Counted from the first letter of the stretch, positions 45,639 to 54,208 are shown. The stretch: 64,000 bases of DNA from Pseudobowmanella zhangzhouensis (GCF_042662685.1 NZ_JBHSYO010000002.1:1-64000), one strand, 5' to 3'. A program made the numbers and translations. The notes: generated by a model from the letters alone, not told the origin.

Positions 45639-46172
45639 ATGCGTCGAATTTGGATCGTAGCTTTATTAACAGGCATTTTGGCTGGATGTGCCAATGTTTC
45701 CCGCTTTGAGAAAGACGCTTTAGTCGCCCATGGAGAACATCTTAATGACGCTCCTGAGACTCTTTATTACTCACTATTTATAGAAATTGGAAGGGTAGCT
45801 GACGCTAAAATAATGCAAGTGTTAGTGAAATTGACACCAGATGCGCCTCCCATATTGCTATCAGAAGTGAAACCAGAGTCAGCCGCCAAGTATTTGTCTA
45901 GATTTATACCCCCGCCACAATGGCCGGAGCATTTGAAGAAAAAAGCAACAGAATATCAGGCCTATGTGGGCGGCGGTTTCCACATCACATTTGACGATGG
46001 TCGGTTTATATCTATAGGAATATGTTCGCATTGTTCCGGAGGTCGTGAGTATCCCGTTATCGGAACTCCAAATGGAAATGACCTTTATACATTGCCACTT
46101 ACAGAGCAGCAGCTTATAGATGTGTTTGGTTCGCCTAGCCGACTCTATAAGGTCAATGAAGTTAGGTATTGA
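45639..46172 (+). CDS. cassette 7: lipoprotein
   Basis: Unrecognised 177-aa lipoprotein with lipobox ILAGC (Cys about 17). The mature part is beta-rich (YYSLFIEIGRVADAKIMQVLV, GGFHITFDDGRFISIGICSHCSG) with a CSHC motif, ending in TEQQLIDVFGSPSRLYKV, a region reminiscent of SmpA/BamE-type lipoproteins, though the similarity is weak. Confidence 0.65.
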   Translation: MRRIWIVALLTGILAGCANVSRFEKDALVAHGEHLNDAPETLYYSLFIEIGRVADAKIMQVLVKLTPDAPPILLSEVKPESAAKYLSRFIPPPQWPEHLKKKATEYQAYVGGGFHITFDDGRFISIGICSHCSGGREYPVIGTPNGNDLYTLPLTEQQLIDVFGSPSRLYKVNEVRY

Positions 46173-46227
46173 TGCTAACAAATGCATGCAGTGGGACGCG
46201 GCCACGCCGCTGATATGAGCATTAGGT
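46173..46227 (+). repeat. attC 7, short and altered
   Basis: TGCTAAC at one end and ATTAGGT at the other, 55 bases, like the short 60-base elements. The arms TAACAAATGC and GCATTA pair around a GCGGCCACGCCGC hairpin. The usual G of the right GTT core is A, which may impair recombination. Confidence 0.6.
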
Positions 46228-46233
46228 GAAAAA

Positions 46234-47004
46234 ATGGACTTCTCGCCAATTATCAATGAAGTGTTCAAGATGTGGTGGCTTATTCCCATCTTCCTTGTAC
46301 TTACTATCATTAAAACCCCTTGGTTCAAAGGACTTTTCGGGGAAACATTCGTTAAGTTATCAGCGAAAATCTGTCTTCCAGCTTCAACTTATCATTTGGT
46401 TCACAACGTCACCTTACCCACTCCTGACGGAACGACGCAGATCGACCACATTATTGCGTCTCCCTACGGGATTTTCGTCGTTGAAACAAAGAACATCAAA
46501 GGTTGGATTTTTGGCGGGGAAAAACAGGCCCAGTGGACCCAGAAAATATTCAAAAACTCATTCAAGTTTCAGAATCCTTTGCGGCAAAACTACAAACATG
46601 TAAAAGCGCTGGAAAATGCGCTAAACATTGCGCCAGAATTGATTCACTCAGTTGTCGTTTTTACGGGTGAAAGTACTTTTAAAACAACTATGCCAGCAAA
46701 CGTAACCCGCGGATTTGGCTACATTCGATACATCAAATCATTCAAAACGCCCGCATTATCAGAAACTGAGGTTCAGAATGCCTTGATGCAAATACTAGAT
46801 GTTCGCCTTGCGCCATCGCTGGAAACGCATCGGAAGCATGTGCAACAGTTGAGAAAACGCGCCGATACTACAGCAGATCGGATATGCCCCAGGTGTGGTG
46901 AACAATTGGTGTCACGTACAGCCAAACGAGGAGCAAATGCTGGAAATCAATTCTGGGGTTGTTCTGCTTACCCGAAATGCAAGGCTATGCAGAGTGTTAC
47001 CTAA
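46234..47004 (+). CDS. cassette 8: NERD-domain protein with C4 zinc finger
   Basis: Membrane-anchored protein of 256 aa: one hydrophobic segment (MWWLIPIFLVLTII), a nuclease-related NERD domain (about 35-160) with IDHIIASPYGIFVVETKN that supplies the Asp71 and Glu84/Lys86 of a PD-(D/E)XK-like site, and a topoisomerase-type C4 zinc finger at the C-terminus (CPRCGEQL ... WGCSAYPKC). The architecture suggests DNA or RNA cleavage near the membrane; NERD proteins are suspected in defence, unproven here. ATG 46234 is 7 bases after attC 7. Confidence 0.85.
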   Translation: MDFSPIINEVFKMWWLIPIFLVLTIIKTPWFKGLFGETFVKLSAKICLPASTYHLVHNVTLPTPDGTTQIDHIIASPYGIFVVETKNIKGWIFGGEKQAQWTQKIFKNSFKFQNPLRQNYKHVKALENALNIAPELIHSVVVFTGESTFKTTMPANVTRGFGYIRYIKSFKTPALSETEVQNALMQILDVRLAPSLETHRKHVQQLRKRADTTADRICPRCGEQLVSRTAKRGANAGNQFWGCSAYPKCKAMQSVT

Positions 47005-47044
47005 CAAAGCAATAAAATCCCGCCTTAGCGGGCATGAGTTAACT
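46999..47044 (+). repeat. attC 8, minimal or degenerate
   Basis: ACCTAAC and GTTAACT, 46 bases, with a CCCGC/GCGGG hairpin between. Shorter than usual, so possibly decayed. Confidence 0.5.
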
Positions 47045-47058
47045 TTCGGAAAATTACA

Positions 47059-47346
47059 ATGGATGAAATAACAAGGAAATCAATCATCAACACCAGTTGG
47101 GAGCTACATAGTGTTGTAGAAAGTAGCTACCTCAGCCACAACGCGCGCCAGGGTGATGACCAGTGGCTTGAGAAACAGCGCATTCTGTTAGCCGATATGG
47201 CCATTCATTTATTGCAAACCGCGTTAAAGCCTGGCGAGATAGAACTGGATAAGTTAAAAAACAATCTGAATGCGATTTTAACGATTACGGATCCGTTTTT
47301 ACCTAACGCGGAGCTGAAAAAAGCAACCGATAAGCTTTACGAATAG
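47059..47346 (+). CDS. cassette 9: small hypothetical protein
   Basis: Unrecognised 95-aa, largely helical, acidic, soluble protein (RKSIINTSWELHSVVESSYL, DKLKNNLNAILTI). There is no signal peptide. It begins 15 bases after the attC 8-like site and is the last gene with attC on its left. Confidence 0.6.
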   Translation: MDEITRKSIINTSWELHSVVESSYLSHNARQGDDQWLEKQRILLADMAIHLLQTALKPGEIELDKLKNNLNAILTITDPFLPNAELKKATDKLYE

Positions 47347-47348
47347 CG

Positions 47349-47385
47349 GTATAACGGGGCTTCAAAGGCTTAGCTAAAGCCCTCC
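47349..47385 (+). repeat. attC remnant at the array end
   Basis: A left core GTATAAC is followed by GGGCTT/AAGCCC arms, but no right GTTRRRY core pairs with it. Read as the broken end of the array. Confidence 0.35.
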
Positions 47386-47428
47386 CCCTACACTAGAACA
47401 ACTGAGTTTGATGCTTACAGGAAAAAAC

Positions 47429-47845
47429 ATGGATGTCATTTTTGACCTAGAAAAAGAGTCTACTGATTGGGCAGCTGAACTAAATACAGAGCTCGAATCG
47501 TCGTTTCCAGAATTTTTAGCAACAAGCCCCCGAATTGGGTCTTCGGCATGGTGGGCTGCGATGTCACCGGATATCTTAAAAGGCAAAATTACCCATGTTG
47601 GTCCTGTTATCGAAGATAACGAGCGTTACGACATAGTTGCCATCAAAGCATTAGACGAAGATTTACATGGTGATGAATTTGGCGGAAACGGCCAGCCGGA
47701 GTATTCGTTATTACAGGAAGATTATTGGCTGTCTGAGCATGTTCGCGAAGGTAAATTTGTTCAAATTGAATCGATTACCCTGCTGCCTACTGGTGAGCTG
47801 GACGAGCATTCAATCTACATCGAGACAAAGGTCACTGTTTGGTAA
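47429..47845 (+). CDS. hypothetical protein
   Basis: Unrecognised 138-aa acidic soluble protein with DLEKESTDWAAELNTEL at the start and a beta-rich second half (IVAIKALDEDLHGDEFGG, VQIESITLLPTGEL). Start at ATG 47429 with AGGA upstream. No attC follows it, so it is either beyond the integron or a former cassette. Confidence 0.65.
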   Translation: MDVIFDLEKESTDWAAELNTELESSFPEFLATSPRIGSSAWWAAMSPDILKGKITHVGPVIEDNERYDIVAIKALDEDLHGDEFGGNGQPEYSLLQEDYWLSEHVREGKFVQIESITLLPTGELDEHSIYIETKVTVW

Positions 47846-47874
47846 ACAACATTTACTGCCACAACGATTGATTA

Positions 47875-48306
47875 ATGAAATTAGAAAAAGCTACCAATGC
47901 GGACTACCTCTGCTTAATTGAAATCTGGGAGGCATCCGTCAGAGCTACCCATGATTTTTTAACAGAAGACGATCTCCAAGCGTTAAAGCCGTTGATTCTG
48001 GCGCACTATTTTGACGCCGTTGACTTATGGTGCGCCAAAACTAGTCAGGGTGAGATACTCGGTTTTTGCGGGGTGCATGAGGATAATATTGAGATGTTGT
48101 TTATCGCACCGCAAGCGCGTGGCAAAGGGGTTGGCAGCGTGTTAACCCAACATGCAATCACTGCGTTGGGCGCATCAAATGTCGATGTGAATGAGCAAAA
48201 CACGCAGGCACTTGGCTTTTACCAGCATATTGGTTTTAACGTTATCGGCCGCTCGCCATTAGATGGGCAAGGCAAGCCCTACCCGCTTTTACATCTGGCT
48301 CTGTAG
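47875..48306 (+). CDS. GNAT family N-acetyltransferase (YjaB-like)
   Basis: Acetyl-CoA-dependent transferase of 143 aa. The cofactor loop is APQARGKGVGS, and NTQALGFYQHIGF forms the C-terminal GNAT motif. EIWEASVRATHDFL resembles YjaB. No clear ribosome site before ATG 47875. Starts 29 bases after the hypothetical gene and is followed 12 bases on by a second GNAT gene. Confidence 0.85.
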   Translation: MKLEKATNADYLCLIEIWEASVRATHDFLTEDDLQALKPLILAHYFDAVDLWCAKTSQGEILGFCGVHEDNIEMLFIAPQARGKGVGSVLTQHAITALGASNVDVNEQNTQALGFYQHIGFNVIGRSPLDGQGKPYPLLHLAL

Positions 48307-48318
48307 GAAAAGCCCGCG

Positions 48319-48753
48319 ATGACCTTCTCTTTACGCCCTGCCACCCAGCAAGATTTACCTTTTTTGCTGAAGCTTCGCATCGACAGCATGGAATCCCATC
48401 TGCATACCGCGGGGATCTATTTAACTACTGCGCAGCATGAGGCGCGCATCTTACATCAGTTTGAACACGCTAATGTGGTGTTGTTGGCAGGTACGCCGAT
48501 TGGATTACTTAAGTATGAATCGCGCCAGAACTGCGTGCATATTATGCAGTTTCAACTGGTACCAGCGTGTCAGGGCAAAGGTTACGGCCGCACGATTCTC
48601 TCGCAGGTCATCGCCGCAGCTGGGCAAAAGCCCGTGACCCTTAAGGTGTTGAAACAAAATCCGGCCAAGCGCCTGTATTTGTCGATGGGATTTGAACAGG
48701 TGGGTGAAGATGCGGATGAATATCACCTGCGCTACACGCCCGTGGAACAGTAA
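48319..48753 (+). CDS. GNAT family N-acetyltransferase
   Basis: Acetyltransferase of 144 aa with cofactor loop VPACQGKGYGR and motif NPAKRLYLSMGFEQVG. It is not a close duplicate of the preceding GNAT. Probably co-transcribed with it. Substrate unknown. Confidence 0.85.
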   Translation: MTFSLRPATQQDLPFLLKLRIDSMESHLHTAGIYLTTAQHEARILHQFEHANVVLLAGTPIGLLKYESRQNCVHIMQFQLVPACQGKGYGRTILSQVIAAAGQKPVTLKVLKQNPAKRLYLSMGFEQVGEDADEYHLRYTPVEQ

Positions 48754-48811
48754 AATCCAATCATTGGCAACTCCCTGTCAATCACCACTGTGCACATTCA
48801 ACGAACAGTAC

Positions 48812-48840
48812 AAAAAAGCCCGCATTGCGCGGGCTCAAAA
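48812..48840. terminator. terminator shared by GNAT genes and yaiL
   Basis: GCCCGCATTGCGCGGGC hairpin with T6 on the minus strand, and a weaker T-run on the plus side. Confidence 0.8.
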
Positions 48841-48857
48841 ATTACAGCGTGTGTGCG

Positions 48858-49409
48858 TTACCACATCAAATCATCAGGGATTTGATAATCTGCGTACCAG
48901 TCGTCTTCTTCTTTAGGGGCTTCGCTGATGGTGAGCTGATCGGCGCGGTACAGCACAATGCTTTCGTCGCGCTGAGCAATCTTGTCTGCCACCGGCATCG
49001 GCACAATCTGGTAGCCATTTTCCGCTTTCACAATCGCCAGTTTGCCCTGGCTCAAACGGTTTTGAGTCTGTTTGTTTACCATCAGGCGTTTAATCGTGCT
49101 GCCGTCGGTAAAGTTAAACGCGATATCGCCATTATCTTTGGGCTGCGCATTTACCTCGATCAGCTGGCGAATTTGTGCCAACAGAGCTTTTTGATCCGCT
49201 TCGGCTTTTTGCGCGGCGTTTAGCTGGCGATCCTTTTCCGCTTTAGCCATGCGAGCCTGTTCAGCTGCTTGTTTCGCCTCATCCACGCTTTCAACTTTAT
49301 GTTTTTGTTTTTGCTTAACTTGTTTGTGCTTTTCGCGCTTGATTTGGCCGGCCTTTTTTTTATCCGCCAACCCGGCTTTTAATAGCTGTTCCTGTAAGGA
49401 CAATGCCAT
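48858..49409 (-). CDS. yaiL: DUF2058 (YaiL-like) protein
   Basis: Protein of 183 aa with a highly basic, coiled-coil N-terminal half (QLLKAGLADKKKAGQIKREK, then many K/Q/E residues to about 85) and a folded C-terminal domain (FTDGSTIKRLMVNKQTQNRL, QIVPMPVADKIAQRDESIVL). Annotated in related bacteria as a nucleoprotein/polynucleotide-associated enzyme; its role is unknown. Start at ATG 49409 after GGAGA; the frame continues to 49484 without support. Confidence 0.9.
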   Translation of the reverse strand: MALSLQEQLLKAGLADKKKAGQIKREKHKQVKQKQKHKVESVDEAKQAAEQARMAKAEKDRQLNAAQKAEADQKALLAQIRQLIEVNAQPKDNGDIAFNFTDGSTIKRLMVNKQTQNRLSQGKLAIVKAENGYQIVPMPVADKIAQRDESIVLYRADQLTISEAPKEEDDWYADYQIPDDLMW

Positions 49410-49596
49410 GGGGTGTCTCCTGAATCTGTCTGGGCGGTATTTTGCCACGCAGCGCCCGAAGTGCAATGCCTGTATCACCGACAAATATCATAACTGACAC
49501 AACTGGTTACATTCCTCTGCCGTTGGCAAATAAACCTTTGCCACTTCGGTTTCGACTTACTCAGTGATTGTTTTGCAAAATTTTAGGGAAAGCACC

Positions 49597-50874
49597 ATGA
49601 AAATAGCCGATACCAGCGGCCAGGATGTCGTGATCCAACGGCCCAAAAACACCACCAAACGCAATGTGTTGGTGATCAGTGGCGTGGCCGCCGCATTGTT
49701 ACTGGGAGCCTGGGCCCTGCCCGGCATCAGCAGTTGGCAACAGGCCGAGATGAGCGTGAATATGTCGCGCTTGCGCTTAAGCACAGTTAGTCAGGGGGAT
49801 TTTACCCGTGACTTATCAGTTCAGGGTCAGGTGGTGGCCGCCATCAGCCCCAGAATGTATAGCCCGGCGCAAGGCACCATTACCTTTGAGGTAGACGCCG
49901 GAGACAGCGTCAGCAAAGGTCAGGTGCTGGCGCATATCGACAGCCCCGAACTGACCAACGAGCACAAACAGGAAAGCTCTACCGCGATGCAAATGGCGCT
50001 GGAGTTAGATCGCCGTAAAATTCAGGCCAAAAAGCAGGCACTGGAAAACCAAAAGTCGGTAGATCTGGCCAAAGTGGCCCTGGTTGCCGCTGAGCGCGAG
50101 AAACGTCGCGCCGACAGTGCCTGGGAAAGCAAAGCGATAAGCCAAATCGACTTTGAAAAGGCGCAGGATGAGCTGGAAAACGCCAAACTGGTCTATCACC
50201 ACGCAGTGGAAGATGCGGCGCTGAACAAAGAATCACTAGCGTTTGAAATTCAAACCCAGGAATTGATGTTAACCCGCCAAAATCTGCTGGTTGAAGAACT
50301 AACCCGCAAGGTAGACGAACTGACCCTGCGCTCACCGGTCGATGGCATCGTAGGCAATCTGGCGGTAGAGCAAAAGAATCAGGTCGCACAGAATCAGCCA
50401 ATTTTATCTGTGGTGGATCTATCCGTATTTGAACTGGAAGTTGCGATCCCGGAAAGCTATGCCGACGACCTTGCCATTGGCATGCCGGCAGAAATAACCC
50501 TCAATGGCGAAACGCACCAGGCCACGCTGGTTACCATTTCCCCTGAAATTGAAAACAATCAGGTGACCGGTAGGGTGCGTTTCGCCGCCCAATCCCCCAG
50601 TGGTTTACGTCAGAACCAGCGGTTAAACACCCGTATCTTGCTAGAGCACAAAGAAGATGTGCTGATGGTACAGCGCGGCCAGTTTCTGGAAACCGGCAAC
50701 GGCAGCATTGCTTATGTGGTTGATGGCAATCTGGCGCAAAAACGCACCATTCGCACCGGCGCACGCTCATTATCGAGCGTCGAGATCCTGGACGGATTGC
50801 GTCCTGGCGAACAAATCATTATTTCCGGCACTGATCAGTTTCAGGGTGCCGACACCATCATGTTAACTCAATAA
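49597..50874 (+). CDS. HlyD-family adaptor of an ABC exporter
   Basis: Periplasmic adaptor of 425 aa anchored by one N-terminal membrane segment (VLVISGVAAALLLGAWAL). Biotinyl-lipoyl halves (YSPAQGTITFEVDAGDSV and LRSPVDGIVGNLAVEQ), a long coiled coil (about 115-235) and a barrel domain. MacA-like role. AGGGAAAG precedes ATG 49597. First gene of a four-gene operon with the ATPase and two permeases; no outer-membrane channel gene. Confidence 0.9.
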   Translation: MKIADTSGQDVVIQRPKNTTKRNVLVISGVAAALLLGAWALPGISSWQQAEMSVNMSRLRLSTVSQGDFTRDLSVQGQVVAAISPRMYSPAQGTITFEVDAGDSVSKGQVLAHIDSPELTNEHKQESSTAMQMALELDRRKIQAKKQALENQKSVDLAKVALVAAEREKRRADSAWESKAISQIDFEKAQDELENAKLVYHHAVEDAALNKESLAFEIQTQELMLTRQNLLVEELTRKVDELTLRSPVDGIVGNLAVEQKNQVAQNQPILSVVDLSVFELEVAIPESYADDLAIGMPAEITLNGETHQATLVTISPEIENNQVTGRVRFAAQSPSGLRQNQRLNTRILLEHKEDVLMVQRGQFLETGNGSIAYVVDGNLAQKRTIRTGARSLSSVEILDGLRPGEQIIISGTDQFQGADTIMLTQ

Positions 50875-50902
50875 CGGCACATGCTGCTTTAAGGACATCA
50901 TC

Positions 50903-51604
50903 ATGCTAACCATGACCAATGTGAAAAAGATTTTCCGTACGGATTTAGTCGAAACCCATGCCCTGAAAGATTTCAGCCTGCAAGTCAATGAAGGCGAATT
51001 TGTCGCGGTGACCGGCCCATCCGGTAGCGGCAAAACTACCTTTCTAAATATCGCCGGCCTGTTGGAAACCTTTGAAAGCGGGCAATACATGCTCGATGGT
51101 AACGACGTCAGCCAGTTAAGTGACAACGCCCGCAGTAAGATCCGCAATCAAAAGATCGGCTTTATTTTTCAGGGTTTTAACCTGCTGCCGGATCTTAACC
51201 TGTTTGATAACGTTGATGTACCGCTGCGTTACCGTGGTTGGTCTGCCAGCGAGCGCAAACAGCGAATCGAGCATGCATTGGAAACCGTGGGCTTAGCCAG
51301 TCGTCAAAAGCACCTGCCCTCGCAGTTATCCGGTGGACAACAACAGCGCGTTGCAATTGCCCGTGCACTGGCCGGTGAGCCACGTTTTCTGCTGGCGGAT
51401 GAACCAACCGGTAACCTAGACTCGAAAATGGCTCACAGCGTGATGGAACTGCTGCAGGACATTAATCAGCGCGGTACCACCATTGTCATGGTAACCCACG
51501 ATCCATCACTGGCAGCCGAAGCAGGCCGCAATATCTTTGTACGCGACGGGCAAGTCAGTGAGTTACATGAGGTCAACACCTTCGCTGACGTGGTCAATGG
51601 CTAA
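50903..51604 (+). CDS. ABC exporter ATP-binding protein (MacB/LolD type)
   Basis: ATPase of 233 aa with Walker A GPSGSGKTT, signature LSGGQQQR, Walker B FLLADEPTGNLDS and the H-loop in VMVTHD. The DEPTGNLDS pattern is typical of MacB/LolD/FtsE proteins that drive FtsX-type permeases. Ten bases separate it from the first permease. Confidence 0.93.
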   Translation: MLTMTNVKKIFRTDLVETHALKDFSLQVNEGEFVAVTGPSGSGKTTFLNIAGLLETFESGQYMLDGNDVSQLSDNARSKIRNQKIGFIFQGFNLLPDLNLFDNVDVPLRYRGWSASERKQRIEHALETVGLASRQKHLPSQLSGGQQQRVAIARALAGEPRFLLADEPTGNLDSKMAHSVMELLQDINQRGTTIVMVTHDPSLAAEAGRNIFVRDGQVSELHEVNTFADVVNG

Positions 51605-51613
51605 GGAGGCCGT

Positions 51614-52927
51614 ATGTTTCGTTACTATTTGCGCCTGGCGCTACTAAGTTACAAACGCAATCCGATTTTAAGCAGCCTGATGGTGCTGGCGATTGCCATG
51701 GGCATTGGCGCGTGTATGACCACCATTACCGTCAATTACATTATGTCCTCTGACCCGATCCCACAAAAAAGCGAACAGCTATTTTATGTGCAGTTAGACA
51801 GCTGGGATCCAAACTCCCCTGCCCGTGAACCAAACGATCCACCCGATCAGGTGACCTGGACAGATGCCACCAATCTGATGAAGGCCAAACAGGCGTTTCG
51901 TCAGTCTGCAATGGCAAGATCCGGGGGTGTGGTGGAGCCGGAAAATGGCGACAGCAAACCGTTTATGACGGATATTCGCCTCGCCTACAGCGACTTTTTC
52001 GCGATGTTCAATGTACCGTTTCAATACGGCAGTGGCTGGGACAGTCAAAGTGATGACAACCGCGATATGGTGGTGGTTATCAGCCGCGCCATGAACGATC
52101 AGTTGTTTGGCGGAGAAAATTCAGTAGGTAAAACCGTTCGCCTGGCGGGTCACAACTTCCGCGTCGTCGGCGTGTTAAAAGAATGGCGACTGGTGCCGCG
52201 TTTTTATGATGTGACGACCGGCGCATTCGATAACACCGAAGATTTCTATATGCCCATGCCGCTCAAAGAATCGCTGGAGCTGACCTCAAACGGCAATGTG
52301 AACTGCTGGAAACGCCCGGCGGAAGACGGTTTCCTCGGCTTTCTGTATTCCGAATGCGTGAACTTCCAGATGTGGGTTGAACTGCGTGACGACGCCGAAA
52401 AACAAGCCTATATGGCGTTTTTAAACAGCTATGCCGACGAGCAACGGGCGCTGGGGCGCTTTGAACGTCCGAATAACAACCGCCTGAGTAACGTTATGGA
52501 ATGGATGGCCTACAACAATGTGGTGGCGGATGACGCCGAAATTATGTTGTGGCTGAGCCTGATGTTCCTGCTGGTGTGCCTGCTCAATACGATTGGTTTA
52601 TTGCTGGCTAAATTCAGTGGTAAAGCTGGCGAGATCAGTCTGCGCCGCGCAGTAGGTGCCTCCCGTCGCGATGTGTTTATGCAGCATTTAGTCGAAACCG
52701 GTTTAATTGGCGTGATCGGCGGTATCGCGGGATTAGGTCTGGCGATGCTGGGGTTATCCGGCATCGGTGTGTTATATGGCGACCTGGCCAACGATCTGAC
52801 CAGCATGGATCCAAAACTGGTGGCGATTGCCCTGGGCCTGGCGCTGGTATCCAGTATTCTGGCCGGCCTTTACCCCACCTGGCGCAGTACCCGTGTGGCA
52901 CCTGCCAGCCAACTGAAGTCCCAATAA
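51614..52927 (+). CDS. FtsX/MacB-type permease 1
   Basis: Inner-membrane protein of 437 aa. One N-terminal membrane segment (LSSLMVLAIAMGIGACMTTI), a large periplasmic MacB-type domain (about 45-310) and three C-terminal segments with SLRRAVGASRRDVFMQHLVETGLIG split by loops. Acts as a pair with the next gene in a mechanotransmission-type exporter. Confidence 0.9.
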   Translation: MFRYYLRLALLSYKRNPILSSLMVLAIAMGIGACMTTITVNYIMSSDPIPQKSEQLFYVQLDSWDPNSPAREPNDPPDQVTWTDATNLMKAKQAFRQSAMARSGGVVEPENGDSKPFMTDIRLAYSDFFAMFNVPFQYGSGWDSQSDDNRDMVVVISRAMNDQLFGGENSVGKTVRLAGHNFRVVGVLKEWRLVPRFYDVTTGAFDNTEDFYMPMPLKESLELTSNGNVNCWKRPAEDGFLGFLYSECVNFQMWVELRDDAEKQAYMAFLNSYADEQRALGRFERPNNNRLSNVMEWMAYNNVVADDAEIMLWLSLMFLLVCLLNTIGLLLAKFSGKAGEISLRRAVGASRRDVFMQHLVETGLIGVIGGIAGLGLAMLGLSGIGVLYGDLANDLTSMDPKLVAIALGLALVSSILAGLYPTWRSTRVAPASQLKSQ

Positions 52928-52937
52928 GGAGAGCGAT

Positions 52938-54158
52938 ATGAACTGGGAAATCGGTCCAATATTTCGCGCAGTCATGCGCAATAAGGTCGGGGCGGTACTG
53001 ATCGCCCTGCAGGTGGCAGTGACCATGACAATCATCGTTAACGCCATTTTTATCATCAACGAGCGAAAAGAATTGCTGGCCAGAGAAAGTGGCATCGATG
53101 AAGCCAATACTTTTTATCTGTCCAGCAGCGGCTTTGGCGATAACTACAACGCGCAAGTCACAGTTGAGGAAGACCTAGCCAACCTACGTCAGATCCCGGG
53201 CGTGATTAATGCCACGCAGACCAATGCGATCCCCATCAGCGGTGGCGGTTGGTCAATGGGCTTGAAAACCGAGCCGGGCGTAGAAAACGAAGGTGTCGGA
53301 GTGGCGGTGTATTTTACCGATCAGCATGGCCTGCAAACCTACGATGTGGAACTGCTGGCCGGGCGTAATTTTACCGACGCGGATATTACCTGGCGTGATC
53401 CGGTCAAAGGCGACTGGCCGCAAATGACTATCCTGACCCAGGCCATGGCCAAAGATCTGTTCCCTGACCTGCCTTATCAGGACGTGGTGGGCAAAACCGT
53501 GTTTATTAACGATGATGAGCCAATTCAAATCATCGGCATTATCGATAAATTGCACGCGCCCTGGATTGGTTGGGATGGGCTGGAACGCGTAATGTTGGTG
53601 CCACAGCATCTGCTGTTCGACAGCTACCGCTACCTGATCCGTACTGAGCCTGGCCAACTGGATCGCCTGATGCCGGAAATTGAAGCTCTGCTGGCCGACA
53701 GCAACCGCAATCGCATTATCCGCAACATGAACTCCATGACGGATACCCGCGAGCGGACCTATCGCGGCCATTCCGCGATGGTAAGCATGCTGACTATCAT
53801 CATTGTGGTACTGACCATAGTGACTGCGCTGGGGATTGTGGGGCTGGTAAGTTTCAGCGTGAATCGCCGTCGCAAGCAAATCGGTACCCGCCGGGCACTG
53901 GGCGCTACGCGCTTCGCCGTGATGCGCTATTTCCTGGTAGAGAATTTTATGATCACCAGCGTTGGCGTACTGTTAGGTGCAGCAATGACGGTGGGCCTGA
54001 ATATCTGGCTGGTAAATAGCTTTGAAATGCAGCGTATAGACTGGTACTACATTCCCATTGGCATGTTGTGCTTGTGGCTGATTGGCTTGCTGGCGGTGTA
54101 TGGGCCAGCACGCAAAGCGGCGTCTATTCCGCCTGCACTGGCCACCCGCACGGTATAA
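52938..54158 (+). CDS. FtsX/MacB-type permease 2
   Basis: Second permease, 406 aa, with the same layout: an N-terminal segment (VGAVLIALQVAVTMTIIVNA), a periplasmic domain, then three C-terminal segments with the FtsX motif IGTRRALGATRFAVMRYF. AAGGAGAGC precedes ATG 52938. Having two different permeases implies a heterodimeric pump. Substrate unknown; peptides or lipids are likely. Confidence 0.9.
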   Translation: MNWEIGPIFRAVMRNKVGAVLIALQVAVTMTIIVNAIFIINERKELLARESGIDEANTFYLSSSGFGDNYNAQVTVEEDLANLRQIPGVINATQTNAIPISGGGWSMGLKTEPGVENEGVGVAVYFTDQHGLQTYDVELLAGRNFTDADITWRDPVKGDWPQMTILTQAMAKDLFPDLPYQDVVGKTVFINDDEPIQIIGIIDKLHAPWIGWDGLERVMLVPQHLLFDSYRYLIRTEPGQLDRLMPEIEALLADSNRNRIIRNMNSMTDTRERTYRGHSAMVSMLTIIIVVLTIVTALGIVGLVSFSVNRRRKQIGTRRALGATRFAVMRYFLVENFMITSVGVLLGAAMTVGLNIWLVNSFEMQRIDWYYIPIGMLCLWLIGLLAVYGPARKAASIPPALATRTV

Positions 54159-54169
54159 CCCATCTGACT

Positions 54170-54196
54170 AAAAGCCCCATTTACAGGGGCTTTTTT
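54170..54196. terminator. terminator after the ABC exporter operon
   Basis: AAAAGCCCC/GGGGCTTTT with a 7-base loop and T6. It also serves the convergent methyltransferase gene. Confidence 0.9.
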
Positions 54197-54208
54197 ATTG
54201 CCAATTTT

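Larger units (their letters stand above)
41078..47385. mobile_element. sedentary chromosomal integron
   Basis: A leftward integron integrase with an upstream LexA box is followed by nine rightward genes. Most are bounded by attC-like sites with RYYYAAC/GTTRRRY core ends. Cassette genes are short, AT-richer than flanking genes and lack obvious promoters of their own. There are no resistance genes, transposase or conserved 3' segment, so this is a resident array rather than a class 1 element. Confidence 0.9.

Noticed and set aside
42585..47044. Evenly spaced repeats that could suggest a CRISPR array
   Set aside because: The repeats are 46-105 bases, differ in sequence, share only core ends and alternate with genes, so they are attC sites. 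No cas genes are present.
41078..47385. Possible class 1 clinical integron
   Set aside because: No resistance cassettes, no qacE/sul1 segment, no transposon ends, and the integrase is not the class 1 sequence as I know it.
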